Part shown: positions 37,963 to 46,838 of the stretch, piece after piece
Layout of the letters: every line of letters begins with the position of its first letter
Position numbering within the stretch: position 1 is the first letter of the stretch
Assembly: GCA_023957245.1 (NCBI GenBank)
Contig: JAMLHJ010000005.1
Span: 126,309-190,308 of the forward strand
Source: Chitinophagales bacterium
GTDB lineage: Bacteria; Bacteroidota; Bacteroidia; Chitinophagales; JADIYW01
Reading direction: 5' to 3'
DNA: 64,000 bases
Notes under the pieces: model-generated
Seen by the model: only the letters and a program-made list of their open reading frames with translations
What the model was told of the DNA's origin: nothing
Database searches by the model: none
Made by a program: the position numbers and the translations under genes

Positions 37963-37984
37963 AAAGCCCCCGATTGGGGGCTTT
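37963..37984. terminator. Intrinsic terminator between convergent ridA and epimerase genes
   Basis: A perfect 9-bp stem AAAGCCCCC / GGGGGCTTT with a GATT tetraloop, flanked by A-rich and T-containing sequence. It lies directly after the ridA stop and 2 bp from the end of the minus-strand epimerase gene, so it can act in both directions. Confidence 0.85.
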
Positions 37985-37985
37985 G

Positions 37986-39128
37986 CTATTTCAATAGACC
38001 TTTTTCTCTCAATTCATCTAAAGATGCCTCATATTTGTCCGAAAGGACGGTTTGTCCATCTACCCATTCCGTAAACCTTTTGATGCCTTCTTTAAAAGAT
38101 ACTTGTGCTTTAAACCCAAGTAGTTTTTCAGATTTTTTCATATCAGCAAAATTATGACGAATATCCCCTTTCCTAAATTGACCAGAAATATGAATCGGCA
38201 CTTCCACACCATAGTTTTTCATCAATTCTTTGGCTACATCTGTAACTGAAGTAGGAATACCAGTCCCTACATTAAAAGATTGATAATTGGCCTCCTCTCT
38301 TTCTATCCCTCTTATAGTAGCATCGACAACATCGTCTATATATACAAAATCTCTACTCTCTGTTCCATCTTCAAAAATATTGATATCCTTATTCCCTTTA
38401 ATTCTTGTCGAGAATATTGACAAAATTCCAGTATAAGGATTATTCAAAGATTGTCCTGGACCATAAACATTCTGATATCTAAAAGCCACACACGGAACTC
38501 TAAGTGCTTGGCAGGTAATCATGATAGATTGCTCTTGATAATATTTTGTCAAGCCATAAATAGAGTTAGGTTGGATTCTAGACCACTCATCTGTAGGCTC
38601 TGGACTAACATTCACCCCTGTTATTGGGCATTTGACTTCAAAATCTCCATTGACCATATCCTCTTCTTCTCTTCCCAATGGATATACAGAAGATTGAAGC
38701 TCAGGTGAAAAATATTTGCCTTCTCCATAAATTGCTCTTGAAGAAGCGACAATTACCTTTTCGACAGTATGCTTCGTATTAGTCAGAATATCTAAAAAAA
38801 TAGATGTGCCAGATACATTGACATTGGAATATTTTTCTATTTGGTACATAGACTGACCAGTACCCGTCTCTGCTGCGAGATGCACAACGATTTGCTGACC
38901 GACTAGTGCTTTTTCCCAATCTGCTTTATTTTGCACATCTCCTAAAATAAAGTTGACTTGATCTTTAATCTCTTGATAGAGTACAGATGTTTCTGGATTG
39001 CCATGAATCTGCGGAGAAAGATTATCTAATACTGTAATTTCATGCCCCTTTTTTATCAATTGCTTGGCTAATCTAGTGCCAATAAATCCTGCTCCTCCAG
39101 TAATAAGTATTTTTTTTGATACGCTCAT
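37986..39128 (-). CDS. NAD-dependent epimerase/dehydratase (dTDP-rhamnose 4-epimerase-like)
   Basis: A 380-residue extended SDR. The NAD-binding ITGGAGFIGTRLAKQ is at the start. The active site has VASSRAIYGEG and, further on, SIYGLTKYYQEQ with the Tyr and Lys pair. The substrate region has YQNVYGPGQSLNNPYTGI and DGTESRDFVYIDDV. That combination and the long insertion (about residues 135-180) resemble dTDP-L-rhamnose 4-epimerases, but the precise substrate is inferred. First-order neighbours are GT2 and a sulfotransferase, so it likely supplies a nucleotide sugar for that cluster. Confidence 0.75.
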   Translation of the reverse strand: MSVSKKILITGGAGFIGTRLAKQLIKKGHEITVLDNLSPQIHGNPETSVLYQEIKDQVNFILGDVQNKADWEKALVGQQIVVHLAAETGTGQSMYQIEKYSNVNVSGTSIFLDILTNTKHTVEKVIVASSRAIYGEGKYFSPELQSSVYPLGREEEDMVNGDFEVKCPITGVNVSPEPTDEWSRIQPNSIYGLTKYYQEQSIMITCQALRVPCVAFRYQNVYGPGQSLNNPYTGILSIFSTRIKGNKDINIFEDGTESRDFVYIDDVVDATIRGIEREEANYQSFNVGTGIPTSVTDVAKELMKNYGVEVPIHISGQFRKGDIRHNFADMKKSEKLLGFKAQVSFKEGIKRFTEWVDGQTVLSDKYEASLDELREKGLLK

Positions 39129-39129
39129 C

Positions 39130-40068
39130 TTATGCTCGTAATATTAATTTTAAAGAATTGTATAGTGTGTTTTTAAAGAATTTGTTTTTGATAATCAACC
39201 ATTTTCTTTTTACTCCTTTGGTAAATTTTAATCGAATAAAATCTTCCAACATTTTATTTTGTTCTTGGGTTAATTGTGCTCCATAAATCTCATGAATAGC
39301 TTGAGCTTGCAAGACTTGTTTATCTAAGTATTTTTGAAAATTCTGATTATTGATTTTATTGGCAAAATCATTAGAAATCTCTTTCTGATGTGCACTTCCA
39401 GCACGACTAGCATTGTTATCATGTATTCTATGATATACCAAGACATCATCAAGATAACATAAACAACCTGACAGAGAAGCTACCAAAGCCAGCCAATGGT
39501 CATGTAGCAATGCTCTATCATCAATCGGTACAGCCGTTTCCAATAGTTTTCTATTGATAATAGAAGCACAACCATAAGGCACATTTTGCATTAATAAGCG
39601 ATGTGTTTTAATCGCTCTCGTGTCCAACCTATCTTTCTCAATTAAAGATGGACTTACCACATTCATGGCTTGGTCACAAATAATCAAATCGCTGAAAACC
39701 ATCACACCTTTATTTGAATGATTATTCTCAATCTTTTGAATAAATGCTATTTGCTTGCTTAGTTTTTCTGGTAGCCATTTGTCATCTTGGTCTGAAAAAC
39801 AAATATATGGTGCTGAAGAAAGCTGCATCAACCGATTGAAATTCTGAGAAGCTCCTAAATTCTTATCTTCATCTTCTATTATCTCTATTTTCTGAGGATA
39901 CAAGCCTTTCCATTTAGCCAATATATTTAAGGTTCCATCAGAAGAACCATCGTCTCTCACCAAAACTCTAAAATGATGATAGTCCTGATTGAAAATAGAT
40001 TCTAACTGTTCGTCTAGGTACTTTTCACCATTATAGGTAGCTAATAATATATCAACTATTACCGACAT
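39130..40068 (-). CDS. Family 2 glycosyltransferase
   Basis: A 312-residue GT-A enzyme with the motifs ILLATYNGEKYLDEQL, VRDDGSSDGT and ICFSDQDDKWLP, where DQDD is the metal-binding site. The C-terminal part (HRIHDNNASR) is typical of rhamnosyl- and related transferases. It lies 9 bp after the sulfotransferase and 1 bp before the epimerase gene. The order suggests one operon for a modified surface glycan. Confidence 0.88.
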   Translation of the reverse strand: MSVIVDILLATYNGEKYLDEQLESIFNQDYHHFRVLVRDDGSSDGTLNILAKWKGLYPQKIEIIEDEDKNLGASQNFNRLMQLSSAPYICFSDQDDKWLPEKLSKQIAFIQKIENNHSNKGVMVFSDLIICDQAMNVVSPSLIEKDRLDTRAIKTHRLLMQNVPYGCASIINRKLLETAVPIDDRALLHDHWLALVASLSGCLCYLDDVLVYHRIHDNNASRAGSAHQKEISNDFANKINNQNFQKYLDKQVLQAQAIHEIYGAQLTQEQNKMLEDFIRLKFTKGVKRKWLIIKNKFFKNTLYNSLKLILRA

Positions 40069-40077
40069 AAATCTGAA

Positions 40078-40929
40078 TTAAATGATATTATCATAGTTCA
40101 ATTGCTTCATCAAAGGTTTATCCTTGACTTTTAAATATACATCTATTGCTTCAGGATTCTTAGTAAATGCAAAGCTTCTATCACTTTTAACAGATTTCAC
40201 CTGTTCATTAATTTGCTGCTCAGTAAAATTTAACCCACAAAAAGTTGCAATGGAATGAAGATGTAAAGAGGGTTCTGCTAAAAAATCTTCATACCTCACA
40301 TGTTTCATATTTGGGAAGAACTGCTCTTGCTGCATACATTTAGTAACATACTCTTCCCATAGATTATATCCTTCTTCTAGAGAATACAATCTAAAGTTGG
40401 AATGATAATTTTTGCTTATCAAAAGCTTCCTCTTCAATGCTTTTTTCCAATTGAGCTGATATTTGTCTTTCATTTTCAAATCTCTCTCAATAAAGCTACT
40501 AATAGAGTCTATAGGATTGCGATAAATATGAAGAACAACCGCATTGGGAAAAATTTCTTTCCATAAATCAATTGTAAATGAATTTTTAGGGTCTTTCCAT
40601 CCCCAAGGGATATCCAAATCTTTTAGACTTTTATATGCATTGTTTTTATCGCCCAAGAATTTTTTCTTCTGACTACTTTGAACAAAATAATTCAAATCGT
40701 CTATTAATATTTGTCTTGTTCTTGGATTGAGGTACTGAAAGTTATGTGGTAAATCTGCCCTACTGCATGCAATTTCAAAAATCCAATTATTGATATCCCA
40801 AAAGAAAAGAGCTTCATTATTGATTTCCTTTTTATCTCCAACAAATAATCCTAGATTTTCCAACATTTTAGTAATCATGGTCGTTCCAGAACGATGCATT
40901 CCTATTATAATAACTGGTGGAATAGGCAT
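40078..40929 (-). CDS. Sulfotransferase family protein
   Basis: A 283-residue PAPS-dependent sulfotransferase-like protein. The 5'-phosphosulfate-binding loop is IIGMHRSGTTMIT (residues 9-20), and a 3'-phosphate-binding motif IYRNPIDSISSFIER lies downstream. No signal peptide or membrane segment is visible, so it would act in the cytoplasm on a sugar or lipid-linked glycan. The start is the ATG at 40929; a TTG three codons upstream is less likely. It is followed by GT2 and epimerase genes. Confidence 0.8.
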   Translation of the reverse strand: MPIPPVIIIGMHRSGTTMITKMLENLGLFVGDKKEINNEALFFWDINNWIFEIACSRADLPHNFQYLNPRTRQILIDDLNYFVQSSQKKKFLGDKNNAYKSLKDLDIPWGWKDPKNSFTIDLWKEIFPNAVVLHIYRNPIDSISSFIERDLKMKDKYQLNWKKALKRKLLISKNYHSNFRLYSLEEGYNLWEEYVTKCMQQEQFFPNMKHVRYEDFLAEPSLHLHSIATFCGLNFTEQQINEQVKSVKSDRSFAFTKNPEAIDVYLKVKDKPLMKQLNYDNII

Positions 40930-41079
40930 TAATATCAATTGATTTGCAACAAAAATATTAAATATTTACCACATAGTTGAAAATAACATGAAATAATAAG
41001 ATGATACAGACGGCTACATGAAGTGCTTAAAAGGTTTTTTCATGATAATGAAGATTTTAAATCTCCACCATACAATTCA

Positions 41080-41799
41080 TTATCTTTTTGCAAAAATATA
41101 GTCTTCCAACTGTTGAACACTACTTGAAAACCTAAATGCATCATTGACTCGATAATAATTTTGTTTGTCCACACAATTATTATAAGCCTCTTTGGCAAAT
41201 TCCAATCTACTGTCCTCATAATCGAAAGCTGTCATGATTTCTCGGATTTGGTAGGTATCCAACAAATTATTGTACAGCCCTTGACGAGCTACAGATAATT
41301 TATCACTCTCAAATTTTTGATTCTTAATCGTATAAAGAAAATCTTTGTAATTGAAGTTGCTTGAGTAAGAAGAATTGTTCCCATAATTAGGACTTACAGT
41401 TTGAACGACTTGCACAACTGGTCGTGGGAATAACACGGGCCTAGGAGTGATAAAGACTGTCGGTCTAGGATAATAGTTTGAACTATGTCCATGATTGCCA
41501 TTGTAATGGTAATTATTGGAATAGCCATAATGATGGTTGTGATTATTATGGCTGTTATTGCCATATTGCCCATGATTATGATTGTTATTATGCCCTGAAC
41601 CATAATGATTGTTTCCATGGTTATTATTCGATGAACCATGGCTCCCATTATGATTATTGCCATAATTGTTATTGGAAGAATTGTTTCCTCCATTATGCGA
41701 ATTACCATGATTGGTATTCTTAGGAAAATCTCTAGGGTTGGCCAATAATATAGATATACCCCAAAAAGAAATTATGCTGAATGTAAATAATCGTTTCAT
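41080..41799 (-). CDS. Secreted DUF4476 protein with His/Asn/Gly-rich region
   Basis: A 239-residue protein. A signal peptide (residues 1-20) is followed by a low-complexity tract at about residues 28-110, made of repeats such as NNHGNNHYGSGHNNNHNHG. Next is a Pro-rich linker, PRPTVFITPRPVLFPRP, and then a DUF4476 domain (about 150-237). The His density suggests metal binding or an unstructured surface spacer, but this is inference. It stands alone and is not obviously part of an operon. Confidence 0.75.
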   Translation of the reverse strand: MKRLFTFSIISFWGISILLANPRDFPKNTNHGNSHNGGNNSSNNNYGNNHNGSHGSSNNNHGNNHYGSGHNNNHNHGQYGNNSHNNHNHHYGYSNNYHYNGNHGHSSNYYPRPTVFITPRPVLFPRPVVQVVQTVSPNYGNNSSYSSNFNYKDFLYTIKNQKFESDKLSVARQGLYNNLLDTYQIREIMTAFDYEDSRLEFAKEAYNNCVDKQNYYRVNDAFRFSSSVQQLEDYIFAKR

Positions 41800-41938
41800 T
41801 TTAAAAGAATTTAAAAAACCATTTGCAATCTGTATGCCATATTTTTTATATTGAGAATCTTGTAATAAATTTGAAAGAACATAATCATGAAAGGAATTTT
41901 CAATTCTTCATTGTTATATCTTTAGTTGATGATTTTTT

Positions 41939-42718
41939 ATGAGTACAAAAAGGCCTGTTGAAGTATGTATTGTTTCAGATGTTCATTTGGGGACTTATGG
42001 TAGTTGTGCTAAAGAACTCAATCAATATCTTAAAAGTATTGACCCGGGTATTATCATCATCAATGGAGACTGGTTGGACATTTGGAATTTTGGATCTAAC
42101 TATTGGAAGCCTGAACACACCGAAAATCTTTATTTAATCTTTGATTTTCTTAGGAGTGGAGTGCCTGTATATTATTTAACAGGTAATCATGATGACTTAG
42201 TAAGAAGATTTTCTGGTTTGAAACTAGATAATTTGGAAATTCGTGATGAATTGATATTAAATCTTGACGGAAAATCACATTGGATTTTTCATGGTGATAT
42301 TTTTGATTTATCTGTAAGTCACAAAGCTCGATGGCTTGCCAAGTTAGGAGGGAAAAGTTATGACTATTTAATCAGACTCAATCGATTGATAAATTTCATA
42401 AGAGATGGCATGGGCATGGAGAAAATTATGCTTTCTAAGGCAATTAAAGATAGTGTGAAAAGTATTGTCAAAAAAAAGGTGTCAGATTTTGAGGAGATAG
42501 CTATCGAACACGCTATCGAACATGGTTATGACTATGTGATATGTGGACATATTCACAAGCCTCAAATCAGAGAAATCGTCACCAAAGAAGGCTCTGTTAT
42601 CTACTTAAACTCAGGAGATTGGGTGGAAAATATGACCGCTTTAGAATACAATAAAGGAGAATGGAATTTATTTTATTACCAGAATGAATTGGCTTTCAAG
42701 GGAATTGATAGGAGTTGA
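41939..42718 (+). CDS. UDP-2,3-diacylglucosamine diphosphatase-like (LpxH-like) metallophosphoesterase
   Basis: A 259-residue calcineurin-fold enzyme. The metal ligands are visible in SDVHLGTYG, NGDWLDIW, TGNHDDLVRRF, FHGDIFD and CGHIHKPQ. The end motif YLNSGDWVENMTALEY is also seen in Bacteroidota LpxH-type enzymes, which cleave UDP-2,3-diacylglucosamine to lipid X in lipid A synthesis. It is convergent with lptC (9-bp gap), which fits the envelope setting, but the two are not in one operon. Confidence 0.85.
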   Translation: MSTKRPVEVCIVSDVHLGTYGSCAKELNQYLKSIDPGIIIINGDWLDIWNFGSNYWKPEHTENLYLIFDFLRSGVPVYYLTGNHDDLVRRFSGLKLDNLEIRDELILNLDGKSHWIFHGDIFDLSVSHKARWLAKLGGKSYDYLIRLNRLINFIRDGMGMEKIMLSKAIKDSVKSIVKKKVSDFEEIAIEHAIEHGYDYVICGHIHKPQIREIVTKEGSVIYLNSGDWVENMTALEYNKGEWNLFYYQNELAFKGIDRS

Positions 42719-42726
42719 TACTCATA

Positions 42727-43272
42727 TTACTTAGGAATATTATCACCTTCTACATTGACGATTCCTGTTATTTTACTCATTTTATAGTTTCTGAAATTGT
42801 CATCAGAAATCAGTCCGTAACCTTGAATAATATCAGTTGGAGTAGAAATTTTCACCTTTCCTTCTATACTTACTTGAGATAAGCTTTCATTCCAGACTAA
42901 ATCTTCGGACTCCATTTTCTCCTTTTTATAATTAATGATTTTGATGCCCTTAGAAGCTTTGACGAGCTTCGTACTCTCATCCTTTTCACCATATCCAGCA
43001 TTGATAATAGCGGTTAGTGTTTCATGCTCATAGAGTTCAATCTGCAACCCTTCAGGAAAGGTCATTTTGTTTTCATTCTTGGTATAATGATACAGAAGAG
43101 GTGCAGTAATAATGGCAGAAGTCTGCCCCAACTCACTATGAATAAGTCTGATATCTTTAGATATCTCTATATAGATATTGTCTGGATCGGCAAATTTCTT
43201 CACATCATCGGTCTTGTTTTCACAAGCAACCAATATGATCATAAAAAAAAGATATCGTCTGATTTTCAACAT
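42727..43272 (-). CDS. lptC: LptC-like LPS export lipoprotein
   Basis: A 181-residue protein with a lipobox MIILVACENK at about residues 11-19, so it is anchored as a lipoprotein rather than by a helix as in E. coli. The body is a single beta-jellyroll typical of LptC/LptA: LGQTSAIITAPLLYHYTKN, EGLQIELYE and STPTDIIQGYGLISDDNF. It would bridge LPS from LptBFG to LptA. An intrinsic terminator lies 20 bp upstream of its start, so its expression needs explaining. Confidence 0.85.
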   Translation of the reverse strand: MLKIRRYLFFMIILVACENKTDDVKKFADPDNIYIEISKDIRLIHSELGQTSAIITAPLLYHYTKNENKMTFPEGLQIELYEHETLTAIINAGYGEKDESTKLVKASKGIKIINYKKEKMESEDLVWNESLSQVSIEGKVKISTPTDIIQGYGLISDDNFRNYKMSKITGIVNVEGDNIPK

Positions 43273-43286
43273 AAAAGTTATAAATA

Positions 43287-43323
43287 TAAAAAACGGGAAA
43301 CAATGTTGTCAATGTTTCCCGTT
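43287..43323 (-). terminator. Intrinsic terminator between the TPR gene and lptC
   Basis: An 11-bp perfect stem AACGGGAAACA (43292-43302) / TGTTTCCCGTT (43313-43323) with a 10-nt loop. On the minus strand it is followed by TTTTTATA. It lies 22 bp after the TPR gene stop and ends about 20 bp before the lptC ATG. Confidence 0.8.
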
Positions 43324-43344
43324 GAATATTTAATTTCTAATCTA

Positions 43345-44697
43345 TTAGTCTTTTGACAAGATGGTAGTTTCTTCTTGTATCCAGCAAGGTACAGTATAAG
43401 TTGCTCCGACTTTCAATCCTTTGGCAGCAATTTCTGACCTCGTAGGTAAATACTTTTTATAGTCATTCATCAACCCATCAACAATCTCAGTATAAGTAGA
43501 GTCTAATTGTTTGGCTTTATTAAAGTAATCAAATGCTGGCCAAATCACTCTTTGAGAATCAAAACCTGTTCCTGGTCCACATTTTTTACCACTAGACAAA
43601 TACAATACCCCGATAAAATAATAAGGTTTTGCAGAAGCAGAATCTAAGCTTATTGCTTTACGAGCAACATCTCTAGCTTCTGGGAATTTGTCTAAATTTC
43701 TATACGTATCTCCTAATGCTAATAACAAGTTGGCTTTGCCTTTAGCATCTTCGGTCAAGTCAATTGCTTTTTCAAAATAAGGAACTGCAGCATCAAATTG
43801 TTTGATTTCATAGAAATGTGCTCCTAAATTATTAGCTCTAATAGCACTTGGATTTCTTTCAAACATCAATTTATCTAATTCATATCTGATATCTGAATTA
43901 CTCAAAGCTGTATCTCTACTAATATTGCTCAAGATATCTTCAATATTTGGAGTAGAATTATCTGAAGCCACCCATTGTTTTACAGAGTCAATCTTTGTCT
44001 GAGTTGACCAAGTATGCCATTGTGCTCCTTCAGCAAATCTTTTGGGCAATACATATTCTTCAAGATTATATGTCATAGATGCTTTAGTCTGAGCATAAGC
44101 ATCAGCGTTCTTCCCAGCTTGAATATTTGCATCACAAATAGCTACTAATTTTTTGTACTCACTTTTGATAAACTCATTACTCACACCAGCTTTGGGGTCA
44201 TCTTTAAGGTTAATCAAAAGATTGAAATAAGTCGCTATTCCATAATATTTGCTATCTGTTTGGTCAATATTGATAGCTTCTTGTAGAATATTTTTAGCTT
44301 CTAGATATTGAGTCGGTCTAAATTTTGCCAAATCACTTCCTTTCAAAGTCAATACATAACCTTTGTCTCCCCAGCATTGAATACGTTTGTCATAAATCGC
44401 CATTAAGGTGTCAATATATCTCTCACGCAATTCGCCATTTTCAGTATTAGAAATCAAGTCAGCATAAATATCTGGACCATCTACAAAAATAGATTTTCTA
44501 TATCCTGGGCTTTTAAAATATGATTCTCTCCAAAAAGGCAATGCTCTATCAAAAGCTCCTTGTTTGAAATACTCTTTATATAAAGAATAGTTTTTTGCTG
44601 CTTCTTTTTCATCTCCAATAGGGCAATTTTGAGCATTGGCTACAGAAACAGAAAGGATTAATCCCAATAAAAAAGTCGGTAAATACATTTTTTTCAT
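43345..44697 (-). CDS. TPR repeat protein, secreted
   Basis: A 450-residue protein with a signal peptide (LGLILSVSVANAQN) and several TPR units, for example AAKNYSLYKEYFKQGAFDRA near the start, then SAIRANNLGAHFYEIKQFDA and KGKANLLLALGDTYRNLDKF. It ends with a short Cys-containing tail (VPCWIQEE). It is likely a periplasmic or outer-membrane scaffold. It lies 25 bp after an OMP gene and before lptC, an arrangement of genes I have seen in Bacteroidota; the exact function is unknown. Confidence 0.75.
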   Translation of the reverse strand: MKKMYLPTFLLGLILSVSVANAQNCPIGDEKEAAKNYSLYKEYFKQGAFDRALPFWRESYFKSPGYRKSIFVDGPDIYADLISNTENGELRERYIDTLMAIYDKRIQCWGDKGYVLTLKGSDLAKFRPTQYLEAKNILQEAINIDQTDSKYYGIATYFNLLINLKDDPKAGVSNEFIKSEYKKLVAICDANIQAGKNADAYAQTKASMTYNLEEYVLPKRFAEGAQWHTWSTQTKIDSVKQWVASDNSTPNIEDILSNISRDTALSNSDIRYELDKLMFERNPSAIRANNLGAHFYEIKQFDAAVPYFEKAIDLTEDAKGKANLLLALGDTYRNLDKFPEARDVARKAISLDSASAKPYYFIGVLYLSSGKKCGPGTGFDSQRVIWPAFDYFNKAKQLDSTYTEIVDGLMNDYKKYLPTRSEIAAKGLKVGATYTVPCWIQEETTILSKD

Positions 44698-44722
44698 CTC
44701 ACAAAACTTCTAAGTGTTGTTG

Positions 44723-46123
44723 TTAATAATATTTTCTTTTTTGAAACCAAGCGTTGTTTAAGTTAATTCCAAGTTTTATTTTGCCGTAATTCTCTTTTAT
44801 CAATTGTCCATTTAGTGTTCCTCTAGAGCCGGCTTCAAAACTTAAATTAAAAGCATACACATACATTTTGGTATTCATTTCATCAAATAATCTTATGACT
44901 ATTGGGATACCAAAACCAAGATTTATGCCAAACTCATTAATAGACTGATTTCCTATCTGCAAATTGGTCTGCGCATAGTGGAATCCTGCACGATATTTCA
45001 ACTTTGAAAAGAACTTAGCACCAGCCGCAAGTGAAGGCAAAAACTCTCCACCTAGACCCATTCTCCAGCTGTTTTGGAAAATAATATCTCCATGATTACC
45101 ATATCCTGAATACTTGCTCCATGACTGATATCTATAGTCCATCCCGACTAACCATCTTGCACTATCTGCCAATGTAAATCCTGCCTGAATATATCCTGGT
45201 ACATGAATTTGAGCTGATTGATTTTTGCTAACGCTAAGAGTGTCAAAACTTTCGGGATAAGAAGTATAAATATCACTTAAAAAATCTTTCCATGATTCTG
45301 ATTCAGATTTAGTACCAATGAATTTACTATCTATTGCAAAGACAGATTCATCCATTGTGGATCTTTTACCTAAGTTGTACCCTGGAGCTCCAGCTAAACC
45401 AACAGTCAATTTGATTTGCTTGTGATTATCTTTTCCATAATGGAAAGCTTTGTGGTATTGAGCTCCTAAATTAAATGTAAAACTTTTGACAATCAATGTA
45501 CTGTTATACCATGAGCCATATCCTGCTAAATCAGGAAAGTCTTGCTTCAGAGCATAAGCAATATTATTATTAGAAAGATTACCAAAAAGATATCCGACAT
45601 TAAGACCCAAGCTATATTCTTTATAGCTGACACCATTGGACCAGAAGAAATTATATAGATTTCCGTTATTCTCGTTTTGTATTAATCCTTTGTGACCATT
45701 GACATCAACACTATCACTACTATAACTATCTTTTGTAGTATAAGGAATCAGCCCTGCTGCCATTCCCCAACGATTTTTGATTACAGGGAAAGACATAGAA
45801 AGATATTGCAATCCTGCACTGCCAATCTTTGCACTGCCAAAATCTGTTTTTCTCTTGCCAAACTTTCCATATCCTCCTGCTTCAAAAGAAGTCAGCATTA
45901 CTGTAGATAAAGAGGCTGGATTATTAAAATTAAATCCATCTGGAGAACGATATGCTGCTCCAAGTCCACCCATAGAAGAACTTGGTACATAATCATTTTC
46001 GTTTAAGGTACCTATCCCATACTGGGCATAAGGTGTGCTTTCGTCTGCAAGGACACCATTGGCTCCAAAACATGAAAAGATGATGATAAAACACCATTGA
46101 AGGTGCGTTTTTGTATTATGCAT
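44723..46123 (-). CDS. Outer membrane FadL-like beta-barrel protein
   Basis: A 466-residue protein. The signal peptide is in MHNTKTHLQWCFIIIFSC and cleaves near VLADES. The mature N terminus, YAQYGIGTLNENDYVPSSS then NFNNPASLS, is the NPA-type start of FadL/OmpP1-like barrels. It then shows strand-rich sequence to the end. I chose the ATG at 46123 because the 30 codons upstream read through coaX. It overlaps the coaX stop by 8 bp, so the genes are coupled. Ligand unknown. Confidence 0.75.
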   Translation of the reverse strand: MHNTKTHLQWCFIIIFSCFGANGVLADESTPYAQYGIGTLNENDYVPSSSMGGLGAAYRSPDGFNFNNPASLSTVMLTSFEAGGYGKFGKRKTDFGSAKIGSAGLQYLSMSFPVIKNRWGMAAGLIPYTTKDSYSSDSVDVNGHKGLIQNENNGNLYNFFWSNGVSYKEYSLGLNVGYLFGNLSNNNIAYALKQDFPDLAGYGSWYNSTLIVKSFTFNLGAQYHKAFHYGKDNHKQIKLTVGLAGAPGYNLGKRSTMDESVFAIDSKFIGTKSESESWKDFLSDIYTSYPESFDTLSVSKNQSAQIHVPGYIQAGFTLADSARWLVGMDYRYQSWSKYSGYGNHGDIIFQNSWRMGLGGEFLPSLAAGAKFFSKLKYRAGFHYAQTNLQIGNQSINEFGINLGFGIPIVIRLFDEMNTKMYVYAFNLSFEAGSRGTLNGQLIKENYGKIKLGINLNNAWFQKRKYY

Positions 46124-46838
46124 TATAAATCGCAATTTTCTGAAGTCCAATAAGAACCAAATTAGGGTTTGCAAATATCTCATTTTTAAGTTTATAAAAA
46201 AATAGGTCAGCATCTCCTCCCGTCAACAATACCACCAAATCTGTATATTTTTCTCGATATTCAGCAATAAAACTATCAATTTCATATACGGTTCCTTTAA
46301 TTGTTCCTATTTGAATACACTCTTTTGTAGATTGTCCAACAAGTTTATCAATCCATTCTTTCTCCACCAAAGGCAATTTTCCTGTATAGTTATGAAGAGC
46401 TCGGAGTCTCATTTTTATACCTGGGTGAATACTTCCTCCATGATATTCTCCAGATTGACTAACAAAATCCAAAGTAATACAAGTTCCTGCATCTATTAAC
46501 AAGCAATTAGTATCAGGATATAAAGAACTTGCAGCAGCAGCAAGAGCATATCTATCAGCTCCCAAAGTACGTGGTGTATGGTATAAGTTTTTAAATGGGA
46601 ATTTTAAATCCGAATTTATAGCCAAAAATCCATTTTGGCTTTTCAAATAATTTTCAATCTCAGCATTAAGTTTTGCTGTAGAAGAAACTATAAATCTACT
46701 TTGAGGATGTTGTTCTTGTAATTCTATGAAAGTATTCAATTCATAATGTTCAAAATGAAGAAATTCAGCATCCTTATCTGGATGGAATATTCCAACTTTC
46801 ATCCTTGTATTTCCAATATCAAGACAAATATGATACAT
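46116..46838 (-). CDS. coaX: Type III pantothenate kinase
   Basis: Catalyses the first step of CoA synthesis. A 240-residue ASKHA-fold kinase. Motifs: CLDIGNTRMKVGIF at the start, GADRYALAAAA in the middle, LLIDAGTCITLDFV and GGSIHPGIKMRLRALH, and the ATP site VVLLTGGDAD. Its ATG overlaps the stop of the amidohydrolase upstream, and the OMP gene overlaps its own stop, so the three are in one transcript. Confidence 0.94.
   Translation of the reverse strand: MYHICLDIGNTRMKVGIFHPDKDAEFLHFEHYELNTFIELQEQHPQSRFIVSSTAKLNAEIENYLKSQNGFLAINSDLKFPFKNLYHTPRTLGADRYALAAAASSLYPDTNCLLIDAGTCITLDFVSQSGEYHGGSIHPGIKMRLRALHNYTGKLPLVEKEWIDKLVGQSTKECIQIGTIKGTVYEIDSFIAEYREKYTDLVVLLTGGDADLFFYKLKNEIFANPNLVLIGLQKIAIYNA

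Noticed and set aside
41394-41725. Open frames on both strands across the His-rich tract
   Set aside because: They are other-frame readings of the low-complexity repeat in the DUF4476 gene, which alone has a signal peptide and a downstream domain.
46124-46213. 30-residue extension of the FadL-like protein
   Set aside because: It reads through coaX and would bury the signal peptide.
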